A stretch of DNA of 64,000 nt from CATOSP01 sp965237775 (GTDB lineage Bacteria; Chloroflexota; Dehalococcoidia; Lucifugimonadales; UBA3495): positions 2,914,001 to 2,978,000 of the forward strand of contig OZ250155.1 in assembly GCA_965237775.1 (NCBI GenBank), read 5' to 3'. The notes beneath the pieces were generated by a model, which saw only the letters and a list, made by a program, of their open reading frames with translations, was not told the DNA's origin and searched no databases. Below, one piece after another: positions 35,786 through 44,495 of the stretch; the stretch's first letter is position 1, and every line of letters begins with the position of its first letter. The position numbers and the translations under genes were made by a program.

Positions 35786-36859
35786 TTGGCCAAGATCACA
35801 ATAGTCGGCACCGGGCTCATCGGCACCTCCCTTGCTCTGGCGCTGAGACAGGCACAACCAAAGAACGTCGAGATCGTCGGCACGGACGCCGACAGCCGGG
35901 CCCGAGGTGGCGCTCAAAAATCAGGGGCCTTCAACAGCGTCGAAAACAGGTTGATGACCGCGGTCCGCGACGTGGACATCGTTGTGCTGGCAACGCCGGT
36001 GATGGCGATGAAGGAGCTTATGGAAATCCTTGGCAACGAGCTTCCCGAGGGCTGTCTCGTTACCGACGTTGGAAGCTCCAAGCGCGTGGTAATGGACTGG
36101 GCCCAAGAGTACCTGCCCGAGACCATAGATTTCGTGGGCGGCCATCCAATGGCGGGCAGGGAGACTCCCGGACCGGAAAACGCCGACGTCAACCTGTTCC
36201 GCGATAAGGCCTATTGCGTGATCCCAAGCCCGACCGCTCGCCAGCGAGCAGTGTCGGAGGTGGCGACACTAGTCCAGGCGGTAGGGGCGAGACCCTTCTA
36301 CATCGGAATCGACGAGCACGATAGCTTCGTGGCCGCCGCCAGCCACCTGCCTTTCCTACTCTCGGTGGGGTTGATGGGCTGTACGTCCAAGAGCGCCAAC
36401 TGGGATGACATCTCCCAGCTAGCATCCTCTGGATACCACGACCTGACCAGACTCGCATCCGGAGACCCCATCATGCACCGGGATATCTGCGCCACCAACT
36501 CCCAGCACATCGTCGCTTGGATCGACGCATTCATACGCGAACTTTATGATATTCGAAAGTCTTTGGACACAGAGTCCGAAGCGGACACGCAAACCCTTCA
36601 GCGGACCGTTGAGGTCCTCGCTGCGGAAGCCCTGGAAAAGACCAGCATGGAGTCGGACAACGAGGGTCTTCAGAGGATATTTGAAGACGCCGCCGAAGCC
36701 CGCGCCCGCTGGTTGGCCGGTGACATCAACTCCAGGGCGCGTCAATCGTCTCCGCAGATACCCAGCTTCGCGGAAAGTATGGGTGAGATGTTCGCCGGGC
36801 GCCGACTTATGGAAGCCCAGAAACGCTTCTTTGGCGGTGGCAAGGACCGGGACCGGTAG
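35786..36859 (+). CDS. tyrA: Prephenate dehydrogenase
   Basis: 357 residues. The Rossmann NAD-binding start ITIVGTGLIGTSLALALR is followed by DVGSSKRVVM, GGHPMAGRETPG and the helical C-terminal domain with AASHLPFLLSVGL and SSGYHDLTRLASGDP. It converts prephenate to 4-hydroxyphenylpyruvate in tyrosine synthesis. The TTG at 35786 has GGAGGG seven bases upstream and gives the standard N-terminus. The C-terminus carries about 60 extra residues beyond the core; no ACT domain is evident. Confidence 0.93.
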   Translation: MAKITIVGTGLIGTSLALALRQAQPKNVEIVGTDADSRARGGAQKSGAFNSVENRLMTAVRDVDIVVLATPVMAMKELMEILGNELPEGCLVTDVGSSKRVVMDWAQEYLPETIDFVGGHPMAGRETPGPENADVNLFRDKAYCVIPSPTARQRAVSEVATLVQAVGARPFYIGIDEHDSFVAAASHLPFLLSVGLMGCTSKSANWDDISQLASSGYHDLTRLASGDPIMHRDICATNSQHIVAWIDAFIRELYDIRKSLDTESEADTQTLQRTVEVLAAEALEKTSMESDNEGLQRIFEDAAEARARWLAGDINSRARQSSPQIPSFAESMGEMFAGRRLMEAQKRFFGGGKDRDR

Positions 36860-36930
36860 TTAGGAGATTCCAGCCGCATAGACCAATCATATCTAAGCCC
36901 GCTCTGACCCTGGACGACCAGTAGAAACCC

Positions 36931-37551
36931 TTGCAGCAAGCGTCTAACGACAACAATGCGTCACCGCTCCTGGTGGTGATATCCGGTCCGTCCGGCGTTG
37001 GCAAAGACGCGGCGCTGGCCGAACTAAAACTGCTCGACCGGCCCTGGCGCTTCGTGGTGACAGCCACCACTCGCCCCAAGAGAGAGGGGGAGCGGGACGG
37101 AACGGATTATATATTCCTTGACACGCCCTCTTTTCTTCAACTAAGGGAGCAGGACGAGCTTTTGGAGTCCGCCCAGGTATTTGACCACTGGTATGGTGTC
37201 CCCCGCAGCCAGGTGCGGGATGCTCTGGGAGCCAACCAGGACGTCTTCCTTAAAATCGACGTGCAAGGCGCGGCCACCGTCCGCGAAATCGCCCCGGAAG
37301 CGGTGTTCATTTTCCTAGCCCCTGGACACCCGGAAGACCTCAGGGAACGCTTGGAGCGCCGAATGACCGATGGTCCGGACGATATTGAGCTACGCCTCAG
37401 GACCGCCACACATGAGTTAGCCCAAATGGCAGCCTTCGACTACGTGGTGCTGAACCATACCGGCGAGTTATGTAAGGCAGTCGCCGACATCGAAGCGATC
37501 ATCAAGGCTGAGAAATGCCGGGTGCGGCCAAGAAAGGTCCCCCAAATATGA
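36931..37551 (+). CDS. gmk: Guanylate kinase
   Basis: 206 residues. The P-loop is LLVVISGPSGVGKDAALAEL, in which residue 26 is Asp where the family has Thr or Ser, although the lysine (25) remains. TTRPKREGERDGTDYIFLD, FLKIDVQGAATVRE and the lid RLERRMTDGPDD are typical. It phosphorylates GMP to GDP. Start TTG at 36931. The P-loop change is unusual but other motifs are complete. lipA follows. Confidence 0.92.
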   Translation: MQQASNDNNASPLLVVISGPSGVGKDAALAELKLLDRPWRFVVTATTRPKREGERDGTDYIFLDTPSFLQLREQDELLESAQVFDHWYGVPRSQVRDALGANQDVFLKIDVQGAATVREIAPEAVFIFLAPGHPEDLRERLERRMTDGPDDIELRLRTATHELAQMAAFDYVVLNHTGELCKAVADIEAIIKAEKCRVRPRKVPQI

Positions 37552-37580
37552 GCCCGCAGGTGGTATGAGCCCGCAGGTGG
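37547..37580. repeat. Perfect tandem duplication of 17 bp
   Basis: TATGAGCCCGCAGGTGG occurs twice head to tail (37547-37563 and 37564-37580). The first copy contains the gmk stop codon; the second lies in the lipA leader, just before its ribosome site. Probably slippage. Confidence 0.8.
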
Positions 37581-37592
37581 AAGGAAGCCCCA

Positions 37593-38495
37593 ATGTTGGA
37601 TAAGCCCAATCTGGTCCCGTTAAGACCCCGGCTGCCGGAGTGGCTTAAGGTGCGCGCCCCGGGTAGCCCCGGATACATCCGCCTGAAGAACCTGGTGCGG
37701 GAACAACAGCTCCACACCGTTTGCGAGGAGGCCCATTGCCCGAACATCGGTGAATGTTGGGGTAGAGGCACCGCGACCTTTATGATTCTGGGAGACATCT
37801 GCACCCGCCGCTGCCACTACTGTGCCGTCACCACCGGAAGACCTGTGGGAATTGACCTTCAAGAGCCGGGCCGCCTTGCCGAAACAGTTGAGACCATGGG
37901 CCTCAAGTACTGCGTGATAACATCGGTCAACCGGGACGACTTGCAGGACGGCGGTGCGTTTATCTTCGCGTCTTGCATCCGGCGTGTCCGTGAAAGAACA
38001 CCTGAATGCAGGGTGGAGGTCCTGATTCCCGACTTCGGAGGCTCCTGGGCAGCGCTGGAGAAGGTCGTGGACCAGCGGCCAGACGTCTTGAACCACAACA
38101 TCGAGTCAAGCAGAAGGGTTTTCCCCAGAGTGCGTCCCAAGGGTGATTATCAGCTCTCATTGGACCTGCTCGCCAAGGCCAAAGAGCTTGACCAAACCAC
38201 AGTAACCAAGTCTGGCATCATCGCCGGGATGGGGGAGACTTTCGACGAAATAGTCGAAACTATGGGAGACCTCAGACAGGTCGACTGTGACCTGCTGACC
38301 GTTGGCCAATACCTCAGGCCCTCGGCGAAGCACATACCAATCGACCGCTTCTACACCCCCGCCGAGTTCGCGGAGTTGCGCCGGATCGGTGAGCGGATGG
38401 GGTTCAAGCACGTGGCGTCGGGACCGCTGGTGCGCAGCTCTTACCATGCCGACGAGCAGCACGACGCTTCGATGTTGTCCGTCTCCCCAGCCTAG
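37593..38495 (+). CDS. lipA: Lipoyl synthase
   Basis: 300 residues, radical-SAM. The auxiliary cluster motif C44-x4-C49-x5-C55 (CEEAHCPNIGEC) and the SAM cluster motif C70-x3-C74-x2-C77 (CTRRCHYC) are complete. The C-terminal RSSYHADEQ has the serine that binds the auxiliary cluster. It inserts two sulfurs into octanoyl-protein to make lipoyl cofactor. Start ATG at 37593 with GGAAGG upstream. No lipB is adjacent. Confidence 0.96.
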   Translation: MLDKPNLVPLRPRLPEWLKVRAPGSPGYIRLKNLVREQQLHTVCEEAHCPNIGECWGRGTATFMILGDICTRRCHYCAVTTGRPVGIDLQEPGRLAETVETMGLKYCVITSVNRDDLQDGGAFIFASCIRRVRERTPECRVEVLIPDFGGSWAALEKVVDQRPDVLNHNIESSRRVFPRVRPKGDYQLSLDLLAKAKELDQTTVTKSGIIAGMGETFDEIVETMGDLRQVDCDLLTVGQYLRPSAKHIPIDRFYTPAEFAELRRIGERMGFKHVASGPLVRSSYHADEQHDASMLSVSPA

Positions 38496-38499
38496 CTCA

Positions 38500-39495
38500 T
38501 CAGGGCCTTCTTTGCTGGATGACCTTCGTGTAGAACGCCAGGCTGGCCCCGAAGGGCACCACGGAGTAAACAACCCGGAACAGCAGGGACACGAGTACGG
38601 CTTGTTCCAGTGAGACGCCCAGCAAGTGATAGACTCCGGCCATGGACGCCTCCTGCACGCCAACGCCGCCTGGGACCATGGACATGACGCCCATGGCGAC
38701 ACCGATGGCGAATCCCGTGACGATCACTTCCGGAGCCACTCCCGAGCCCAGCGCCTCGAAGCATAACCAGACCGCCGCTATGCGCGTGGCCCGGTCTGCG
38801 CCTATCAGAGCAACCGGCACGATTAACGAAAGGGGACGGTTGCGCACCTGGGATAGACCGTTGCGCAGAGTATCGTCGAAGTCCTGCAATCCCCGGTCCA
38901 GGTTCCGGCGCGCGATCATCCAGCCCGCCAGGCCGACAAACCGCAAGGCCATTCCCCTCACGGGATGAACGAAGAATACGACCGCAGTCGCGGCGAACGC
39001 CAACCCCAACGCCACCGCCCCGACACCGGTGGCGAAGGCCATCGACGCAGGCAGTGAGTGGCTCAACGCAAGGTACGCCAGCCCTCCAGGTATGAGAGCG
39101 AAGAATATAAGACTCTCCAGATAGCCGTGGAACAGTGACGGGGCCAGTGCGTCCCCGGTGCTCACTCCCCGCCGCACCATTAGAAGGATCCGCAGAGAGT
39201 GTCCAGCTACCCCGCCAATAGCGGTAATCATCGCTGAAGAGACAAATCCAATTCCAAACAGGGTCCTCTGATCGAGCGAGATGGCGAAAGCCCGGTTTAG
39301 AAGAGCGTAGCTATATGCGGAGCAGGCATAAGCTAGAAAAGCGGTAGCCATAGCGGCGAGCATCGGTTCCCATTCGGCCGCAACGATGGAGCCCCGAACG
39401 TCCCGCCAGTCCAGGGACACGACCAGAATAGACAGCAAGGCCAGGCATACGATTCCGGCTACGAGCGCCCTGTTTTGATTTCCGGATTGCTGCAT
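38500..39495 (-). CDS. Flippase-like integral membrane protein (LPG synthase TM / YbhN family)
   Basis: 331 residues with about eight hydrophobic segments, for example ALVAGIVCLALLSILVVSL, IGFVSSAMITAIGGVAGHSL and SMVPGGVGVQEASMAGVYHL. The last is the conserved P-G-G-x-G-x-x-E motif of the YbhN/AglD lysylphosphatidylglycerol-synthase membrane domain. Such proteins are thought to move lipid-linked substrates across membranes. No catalytic GNAT domain is present. It converges with lipA. Confidence 0.85.
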   Translation of the reverse strand: MQQSGNQNRALVAGIVCLALLSILVVSLDWRDVRGSIVAAEWEPMLAAMATAFLAYACSAYSYALLNRAFAISLDQRTLFGIGFVSSAMITAIGGVAGHSLRILLMVRRGVSTGDALAPSLFHGYLESLIFFALIPGGLAYLALSHSLPASMAFATGVGAVALGLAFAATAVVFFVHPVRGMALRFVGLAGWMIARRNLDRGLQDFDDTLRNGLSQVRNRPLSLIVPVALIGADRATRIAAVWLCFEALGSGVAPEVIVTGFAIGVAMGVMSMVPGGVGVQEASMAGVYHLLGVSLEQAVLVSLLFRVVYSVVPFGASLAFYTKVIQQRRP

Positions 39496-39731
39496 CCGGT
39501 TGACTCAACTCTAATTGGCTTTCGCTTACGTCCCAGGTAGTCGTGGACACGGATTCGAGGGGGCGAGAGACCGGTTAAGACGTTCCTCTCCGCATAGCCT
39601 AGCGGTACCGCATCCCCGAAATCAATACCCAAACGTCCATTCCAGGGAATATACTCCGATAATCGCCCATATCCTTATGCCGGAACAGCCCACCAGAGAA
39701 GCGATATCCCCCTCCGGACCAGGCGGCGCGA

Positions 39732-41342
39732 ATGACATACGCCGGTACTCCCAATCACCTTGGCAGCCAAATGCAAGACCTTCTGTTGGTCAACGCCCGG
39801 GTCCTGACAATGGACCGGGCGATGCCCGCCGCCAGCGCCGTCGCGGTCCGGAAAGACTTCATCGCGGCGGTCGGCAACCGTTCCCAGACATCAGCGCAGG
39901 CCGGAAGTCGCGCCAGGACCATCGACTGCCAGGGAATGACGTTAGTCCCAGGTCTGATCGACGCGCATTGCCATGTTCTGGCCCAGGCTTCCGCGATGCG
40001 CGGACTGGACTGCGGACCCGAGTCCATCTCTTCTATCGCCGGGTTGCGGGAATTGGTCCAGACTTGGGCTGAGAGCGCACCGCCGGGACAATGGGTCCGC
40101 GGGTACGGCTACGACGACATGTCTCTCACCGAAGGCCGCCACCCCAACCGTTGGGACTTGGACCAGGCCACTTCTCTTCACCCAGTGAGGATTGACCACC
40201 GCAGCGGACATGCCTCTGTCCTAAATAGCCTGGGCATGGACCTGGCAGGAATTCACGCGAATACACCCGACCCTCCCGAAGGGATCATCGACAGGGACGA
40301 AGCGACGGGTCAACCCACCGGACTGTTCTTTGAGATGCCCGGGTATTTGCGCGCCCGCCTTGGGCGGACGAGCGGCGAAGCTGAAGTACAGGATGGACTA
40401 CTACGACTCGGCGAGACACTACTCAGGGCCGGGGTTACTTCCGTGCATGACGCCGGACCGGATAATGGACTGGCTAGGTGGCAGGCGTTTCAGGATCTCT
40501 ACGCCTCTGGACTGTTGAATTTCCGCGTCACAATGATGGCCGGATTCCCAAACCTGGGTGAACTGGTGGACCAGGGCCTGGGCTGGAATGCTGAAGACGA
40601 CCGGCTCAGGCTGGGCCACACCAAAATCATGGTTACCATGACTACCGGTGCCCTGCACCCGGCGGTTGAAACATTGAGAGACATGGTGGAAGACTCACAC
40701 CGGAGGGGATTTCCAGTTGCAGTCCATGCGGTTGAACAGGACGCGGTTCTCGCCACAGCCCTGGCGTTGGCGGAGGCCCACCCAGTCCATGGAGACGCAG
40801 TTGGCGCCAGAGACCGGATCGAACACTGCTCTGAATGTCCGCCGCACGTCGTTGATATGGTCAAGGCGTCAGGGGCAATGGTGGTTACTCAGCCCGGATT
40901 CGTCTACTGGAACGGAAGGCGGTACATCGAACGCGTTGACCCGGACCTACTCCCGCACCTTTACCCTGTAGGGTCGCTCCACCGTGCTGGCGTCCCGGTG
41001 GCCTTCGGTTCCGATGCCCCGGTTATTGACCCCAACCCTTGGCCAGGTATTTACAGCGCCGTCACCCGGCTCACCAGGGAAGGACAAACTTTAAACTCGA
41101 AAGACGGTTCCCAGGCTGCGTTCCAAAGCGTTTCGGTGGCTGAGGCACTTCGTATGTATACCATCACCGGGGCAGCGGCCGAGGGATCGGCGCGCCAAAA
41201 GGGCAGCATTACTCCGGGAAAGATCGCGGACCTGGCTTTGCTGGACACCGACCCTACGAGAGTCGACCCCCAACGGTTGAGGGACATTCGTTCCGTCCTA
41301 ACGATTCTCGGCGGGCGAGAAGTCTGGAATGCGGGTGTGTAA
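39732..41342 (+). CDS. YtcJ-like metal-dependent amidohydrolase
   Basis: 536 residues. The N-terminal barrel edge DLLLVNARVLTMDRAMP is followed by the metal motif GLIDAHCHVL (H-x-H). KIMVTMTTGALHP, VAVHAVEQDAV and FGSDAPVIDPNPWPGI carry the later ligands and the catalytic Asp; KGSITPGKIADLALLD is the typical C-terminus. YtcJ enzymes hydrolyse N-acyl or related amides; the substrate is not defined. ATG at 39732 or the internal ATG at 39771 (MQDLLLVNARV) could be the start. Confidence 0.9.
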   Translation: MTYAGTPNHLGSQMQDLLLVNARVLTMDRAMPAASAVAVRKDFIAAVGNRSQTSAQAGSRARTIDCQGMTLVPGLIDAHCHVLAQASAMRGLDCGPESISSIAGLRELVQTWAESAPPGQWVRGYGYDDMSLTEGRHPNRWDLDQATSLHPVRIDHRSGHASVLNSLGMDLAGIHANTPDPPEGIIDRDEATGQPTGLFFEMPGYLRARLGRTSGEAEVQDGLLRLGETLLRAGVTSVHDAGPDNGLARWQAFQDLYASGLLNFRVTMMAGFPNLGELVDQGLGWNAEDDRLRLGHTKIMVTMTTGALHPAVETLRDMVEDSHRRGFPVAVHAVEQDAVLATALALAEAHPVHGDAVGARDRIEHCSECPPHVVDMVKASGAMVVTQPGFVYWNGRRYIERVDPDLLPHLYPVGSLHRAGVPVAFGSDAPVIDPNPWPGIYSAVTRLTREGQTLNSKDGSQAAFQSVSVAEALRMYTITGAAAEGSARQKGSITPGKIADLALLDTDPTRVDPQRLRDIRSVLTILGGREVWNAGV

Positions 41343-41361
41343 CCCGGAAATCGAGGGGTGA

Positions 41362-42345
41362 TTACCGGCTACGTTCCCTCATGTATTCCAGAAGCGCCTC
41401 CAATGAACTACGGGCCGGTCTGTCAGGAAGGATTTCCAGGGACTGGGCGGCTTTGGCGCAGTATTGACCGATCACCTCGTAACACTCGTCAACTATGGAC
41501 GAGTTGTTAATCATGTCGAGAACGGTATCTAATTTACCGTCGAGGGACGGGTCGGCGAATAGCTCCTCGATTGGGTTTTCGTCCGGGAATTTCTCCATGA
41601 GCATAATGGTCGGCAGAGTGAGTACGCCCTGGAGCAAATCCTTCCCTACCGGCTTACCCATCTCGCGGGCGTCCCCCTGAACGTCCAGTAGATCGTCCAC
41701 CATTTGGAACGCCATGCCAATGTTGTAGCAATACTCCCGCACAGCCTGGACCTGGGGTCCGGGTGCGCCGCTCAGGATCGCCCCTGTTTCTCCCGCGGTG
41801 CAGAATAGGGAGGCAGTCTTGTGATATATGCGGTCCCGATACAGCTCTAGGGCGCGGTCGGTTTTGAAAGTGTTGAAGTACTCCACCAGCTCGCCGCTGG
41901 CGAGTTCCATGATGGTTTCGGAGAAACGGCGGATCACGCGAACGTTGTGCGTGTCGCATACGAAAGTAGCAGACGTGGCGAAGAGGTAATCGCCGAATAA
42001 CACGGCCACCTGTTTTCCCCAGAGATTGCTCACCGTGGGCTGTCCGCGCCGGATGTCAGAGTCGTCCACGGTGTCATCATGTATCAGGGTGGCAAGATGC
42101 AGTAGCTCAACGGCGCCAGCCATAATGACCGGATAGTCGGAATCGTGGGGATACAGGTCGGCGGCCAGCAAGGTGATCGCGGGGCGGACCCGTTTGCCCC
42201 CTGAGCTGAGCACGTGGTCGATAAGAGGTTGAAGATGTTCCGGACTCGTTCCTCGCAATCCGTGAAGCCGCTCTTCTACTAGAGCCAACTTCTCCTGAAT
42301 CGGGGCGTAGATCGAGTTGGTGCGCTCATCTATTCCTTTGAGCAA
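41362..42345 (-). CDS. Polyprenyl diphosphate synthase
   Basis: 327 residues. The first aspartate motif is LIHDDTVDDSD (90-95 region), the basic pocket SSGGKRVRPAI and the second aspartate motif QMVDDLLDVQGD. This is the trans-isoprenyl synthase family that builds C30-C50 chains for quinones or carrier lipids. The product chain length cannot be read reliably. It lies 8 bases after metG on the same strand, probably cotranscribed. Confidence 0.93.
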   Translation of the reverse strand: MLKGIDERTNSIYAPIQEKLALVEERLHGLRGTSPEHLQPLIDHVLSSGGKRVRPAITLLAADLYPHDSDYPVIMAGAVELLHLATLIHDDTVDDSDIRRGQPTVSNLWGKQVAVLFGDYLFATSATFVCDTHNVRVIRRFSETIMELASGELVEYFNTFKTDRALELYRDRIYHKTASLFCTAGETGAILSGAPGPQVQAVREYCYNIGMAFQMVDDLLDVQGDAREMGKPVGKDLLQGVLTLPTIMLMEKFPDENPIEELFADPSLDGKLDTVLDMINNSSIVDECYEVIGQYCAKAAQSLEILPDRPARSSLEALLEYMRERSR

Positions 42346-42353
42346 CCTGCCCC

Positions 42354-44087
42354 CTAGTTGACGGCGACGCCCAGCCGCTGAATTTCTTCATCGACCGCCT
42401 GAGGGTCAAGCTTAGTGTACAACGGCGCGGGCGGGCGCAGGGGGTTGCCTCCTTCGATCTCTCCTATGAGTCGTTCGAAGTCCCAACTGCCGGCCTCTGC
42501 ATTCCCATCCAGCCCCAGGAACTCATGGACGCGTTGGGAACTAAACGGGAGAAACGGGAAGAGCGCCATCTTGAGGCAATTCAGCACGCGGACGGATGTG
42601 TAGAGGGTGGTCGCCGCGCTTTCCCGATCGGTCTTGATCGCCTGCCACGGCGCCTGGGCATCCAGGTAACGGTTGGTCCGCTGGGCCAGAGTGAACGCCC
42701 GGCCGATGGCCGACTTGAAGTGGCAATCGCGCAAGTCCCCGTCCACATTCTCCATCACTGACCGCGCCGCTTCTAGCAGTTCTCGGTCCTGCTCACGTTC
42801 TGGCCCCGGCGAAGGGACCTTCCCGTCGAAGTTTCGATACGTGAACGAAAGGACGCGATTGACGAGGTTGCCGTAAGTTGCGACCAGTTCCTCGTTGTTT
42901 CTCCTGACGAACTCACCCCAGGAGAAATCGGTGTCTCCGGATTCCGGCATGTTGATAGACAGGAGATACCGGAGAGGATCGGGGTCATAACGGTCGAGGT
43001 AGTCCGGGACCCACACCGCCCAATTCTCGCTGGTGGAGAACTTTCGGCCCTCCAGACTGAGGAATTCATTCGAGGGAACGTCGTAGGGAAGATTCAAACC
43101 GCCGTAGCCCATGAGCATTGCGGGCCAGACTATAGTGTGGAAAGGGATGTTGTCTTTGCCGATGAAGTAGTAGGACCTAGTCTGCTCGTCCTGCCAAAAG
43201 TCCTTCCACCCTTCGTCGTTCCCGGCCAGGTGGGCCCACTCCACGGCGGCGGACAAGTATCCGATTACCGCTTCAAACCAGACGTAGATGCGTTTCTGGT
43301 CGTACCCTTCTATCGGGATGGGCACCCCCCAATCGAGGTCCCGGGTGATGGCCCTGTCCTTCAGACCGGATTCCAGGAAACGCAGTGTGAAGTTCAGGAC
43401 GTTGGGTCGCCAGTGCGTCTGCTTTTCGACCCACTCAAGCAAGGGTTCCTGGAACGCGGATAGCCTGAGGAAGAAATGCTCCGAATCCCTGAATTCGGGC
43501 GAGGTACCAGAAAGAATGCACCGGGCGTTGACCAGGTCGATGGGGTCCAAGGTGCGGCCGCAACTATCGCATTGGTCGCCCCTCGCGCGTTCGAATCCAC
43601 AGTGTGGGCAAGCTCCGTTCACGTACCTGTCAGGCAAGAACCTGGAGCAATCGGGACAGTAAGCCAGCAACATCGACTCTTTGTAGATGTAGCCCCCGTC
43701 CATCAGCTTGCTGAATATGTCGTGGGTGACCCGCTCGTGGTTTTCGGTGTGCGTGGTGGTGAACAGGTCGAAGGTAATCCCCAGGCGTTCCCAGGTGTCC
43801 AAAAACTGGGGATGGTACCTATTCAATATCTCTTCGGGGGTTGCGCCTTCCTGCTCTGCGCGTACCGTGATGGGAGTGCCGTGGCTGTCGCTGCCAGACA
43901 CCATGAGCACCTGGTTTCCCTTGATGCGGTGGTAGCGGGCGAAAATGTCGGCGGCCAGATAGCAACCCGCCACATGACCGAGGTGCAGGGGGCCGTTGGC
44001 GTAGGGCCAGGCGACGCCTATGAATATCCGTTCGGGCAACCTATGTTCCTCCGTAGGCGCTGGCGCGAACGCCATTCTGAGGTTCAT
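42354..44087 (-). CDS. metG: Methionyl-tRNA synthetase
   Basis: 577 residues. FIGVAWPYANGPLHLGHVAG holds the HIGH motif. The zinc-binding knuckle is AYCPDCSRFLPD, then ACPHCGFERARGDQCDSCGR (four Cys pairs overall). WFEAVIGYLSA, SLEGRKFSTSENWAVWV (KMSKS-like KFSTS) and the C-terminal anticodon domain follow. It charges tRNA-Met, including the initiator. The N-terminus of about 20 residues before PERIFIGVAWP may be dispensable. The dimerisation domain at the C-terminus is absent, as in some bacterial forms. Confidence 0.95.
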   Translation of the reverse strand: MNLRMAFAPAPTEEHRLPERIFIGVAWPYANGPLHLGHVAGCYLAADIFARYHRIKGNQVLMVSGSDSHGTPITVRAEQEGATPEEILNRYHPQFLDTWERLGITFDLFTTTHTENHERVTHDIFSKLMDGGYIYKESMLLAYCPDCSRFLPDRYVNGACPHCGFERARGDQCDSCGRTLDPIDLVNARCILSGTSPEFRDSEHFFLRLSAFQEPLLEWVEKQTHWRPNVLNFTLRFLESGLKDRAITRDLDWGVPIPIEGYDQKRIYVWFEAVIGYLSAAVEWAHLAGNDEGWKDFWQDEQTRSYYFIGKDNIPFHTIVWPAMLMGYGGLNLPYDVPSNEFLSLEGRKFSTSENWAVWVPDYLDRYDPDPLRYLLSINMPESGDTDFSWGEFVRRNNEELVATYGNLVNRVLSFTYRNFDGKVPSPGPEREQDRELLEAARSVMENVDGDLRDCHFKSAIGRAFTLAQRTNRYLDAQAPWQAIKTDRESAATTLYTSVRVLNCLKMALFPFLPFSSQRVHEFLGLDGNAEAGSWDFERLIGEIEGGNPLRPPAPLYTKLDPQAVDEEIQRLGVAVN

Positions 44088-44495
44088 TCTAACATACTCC
44101 GCCTCTCACGCGAGGCGATACCGCCCTGCCCGGAGCCCCCCCACTGAGAACAACGGATCCCACATATTTGACTAATTTCTAAAAGTTATGTTAATAAGTG
44201 TCTCGACAAAGATACAAAGCTATAAGTGATTCCTATGGGTGCCTTACGTGAGGACTAGATATCCTCCTTACTCGCGAGTTGAGTAATATATCACTTGCTC
44301 TGGTCCCAAAATCTCATCTGTTGGGTCCGTGCGGAATGGCGGAGAAGCGAATCGAAGGCGCTTCCTCCGCAAAAGTGGCGTGGTGCGGTTGGTAGACCCT
44401 ATTTGTACCCTTATCGGTCTCGCAAATCCCTGTTTCCCGCCGCTCGCCGCCTAACCCACCACTGGTCTCGTCTCACCTTCAGCAACTGGTAGATT
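44088..44495. other. Divergent intergenic region with structured, AT-rich sequence
   Basis: Between metG (minus) and the TolB-like gene (plus). AAGTGAT (44224-44230) pairs with ATCACTT (44290-44296), enclosing GAGGA/TCCTC (44250-44266). A separate strong hairpin GCGGAGAAGCG/CGCTTCCTCCGC lies at 44339-44370. No gene is recognised. A leader or small RNA is possible on either strand. Confidence 0.4.
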
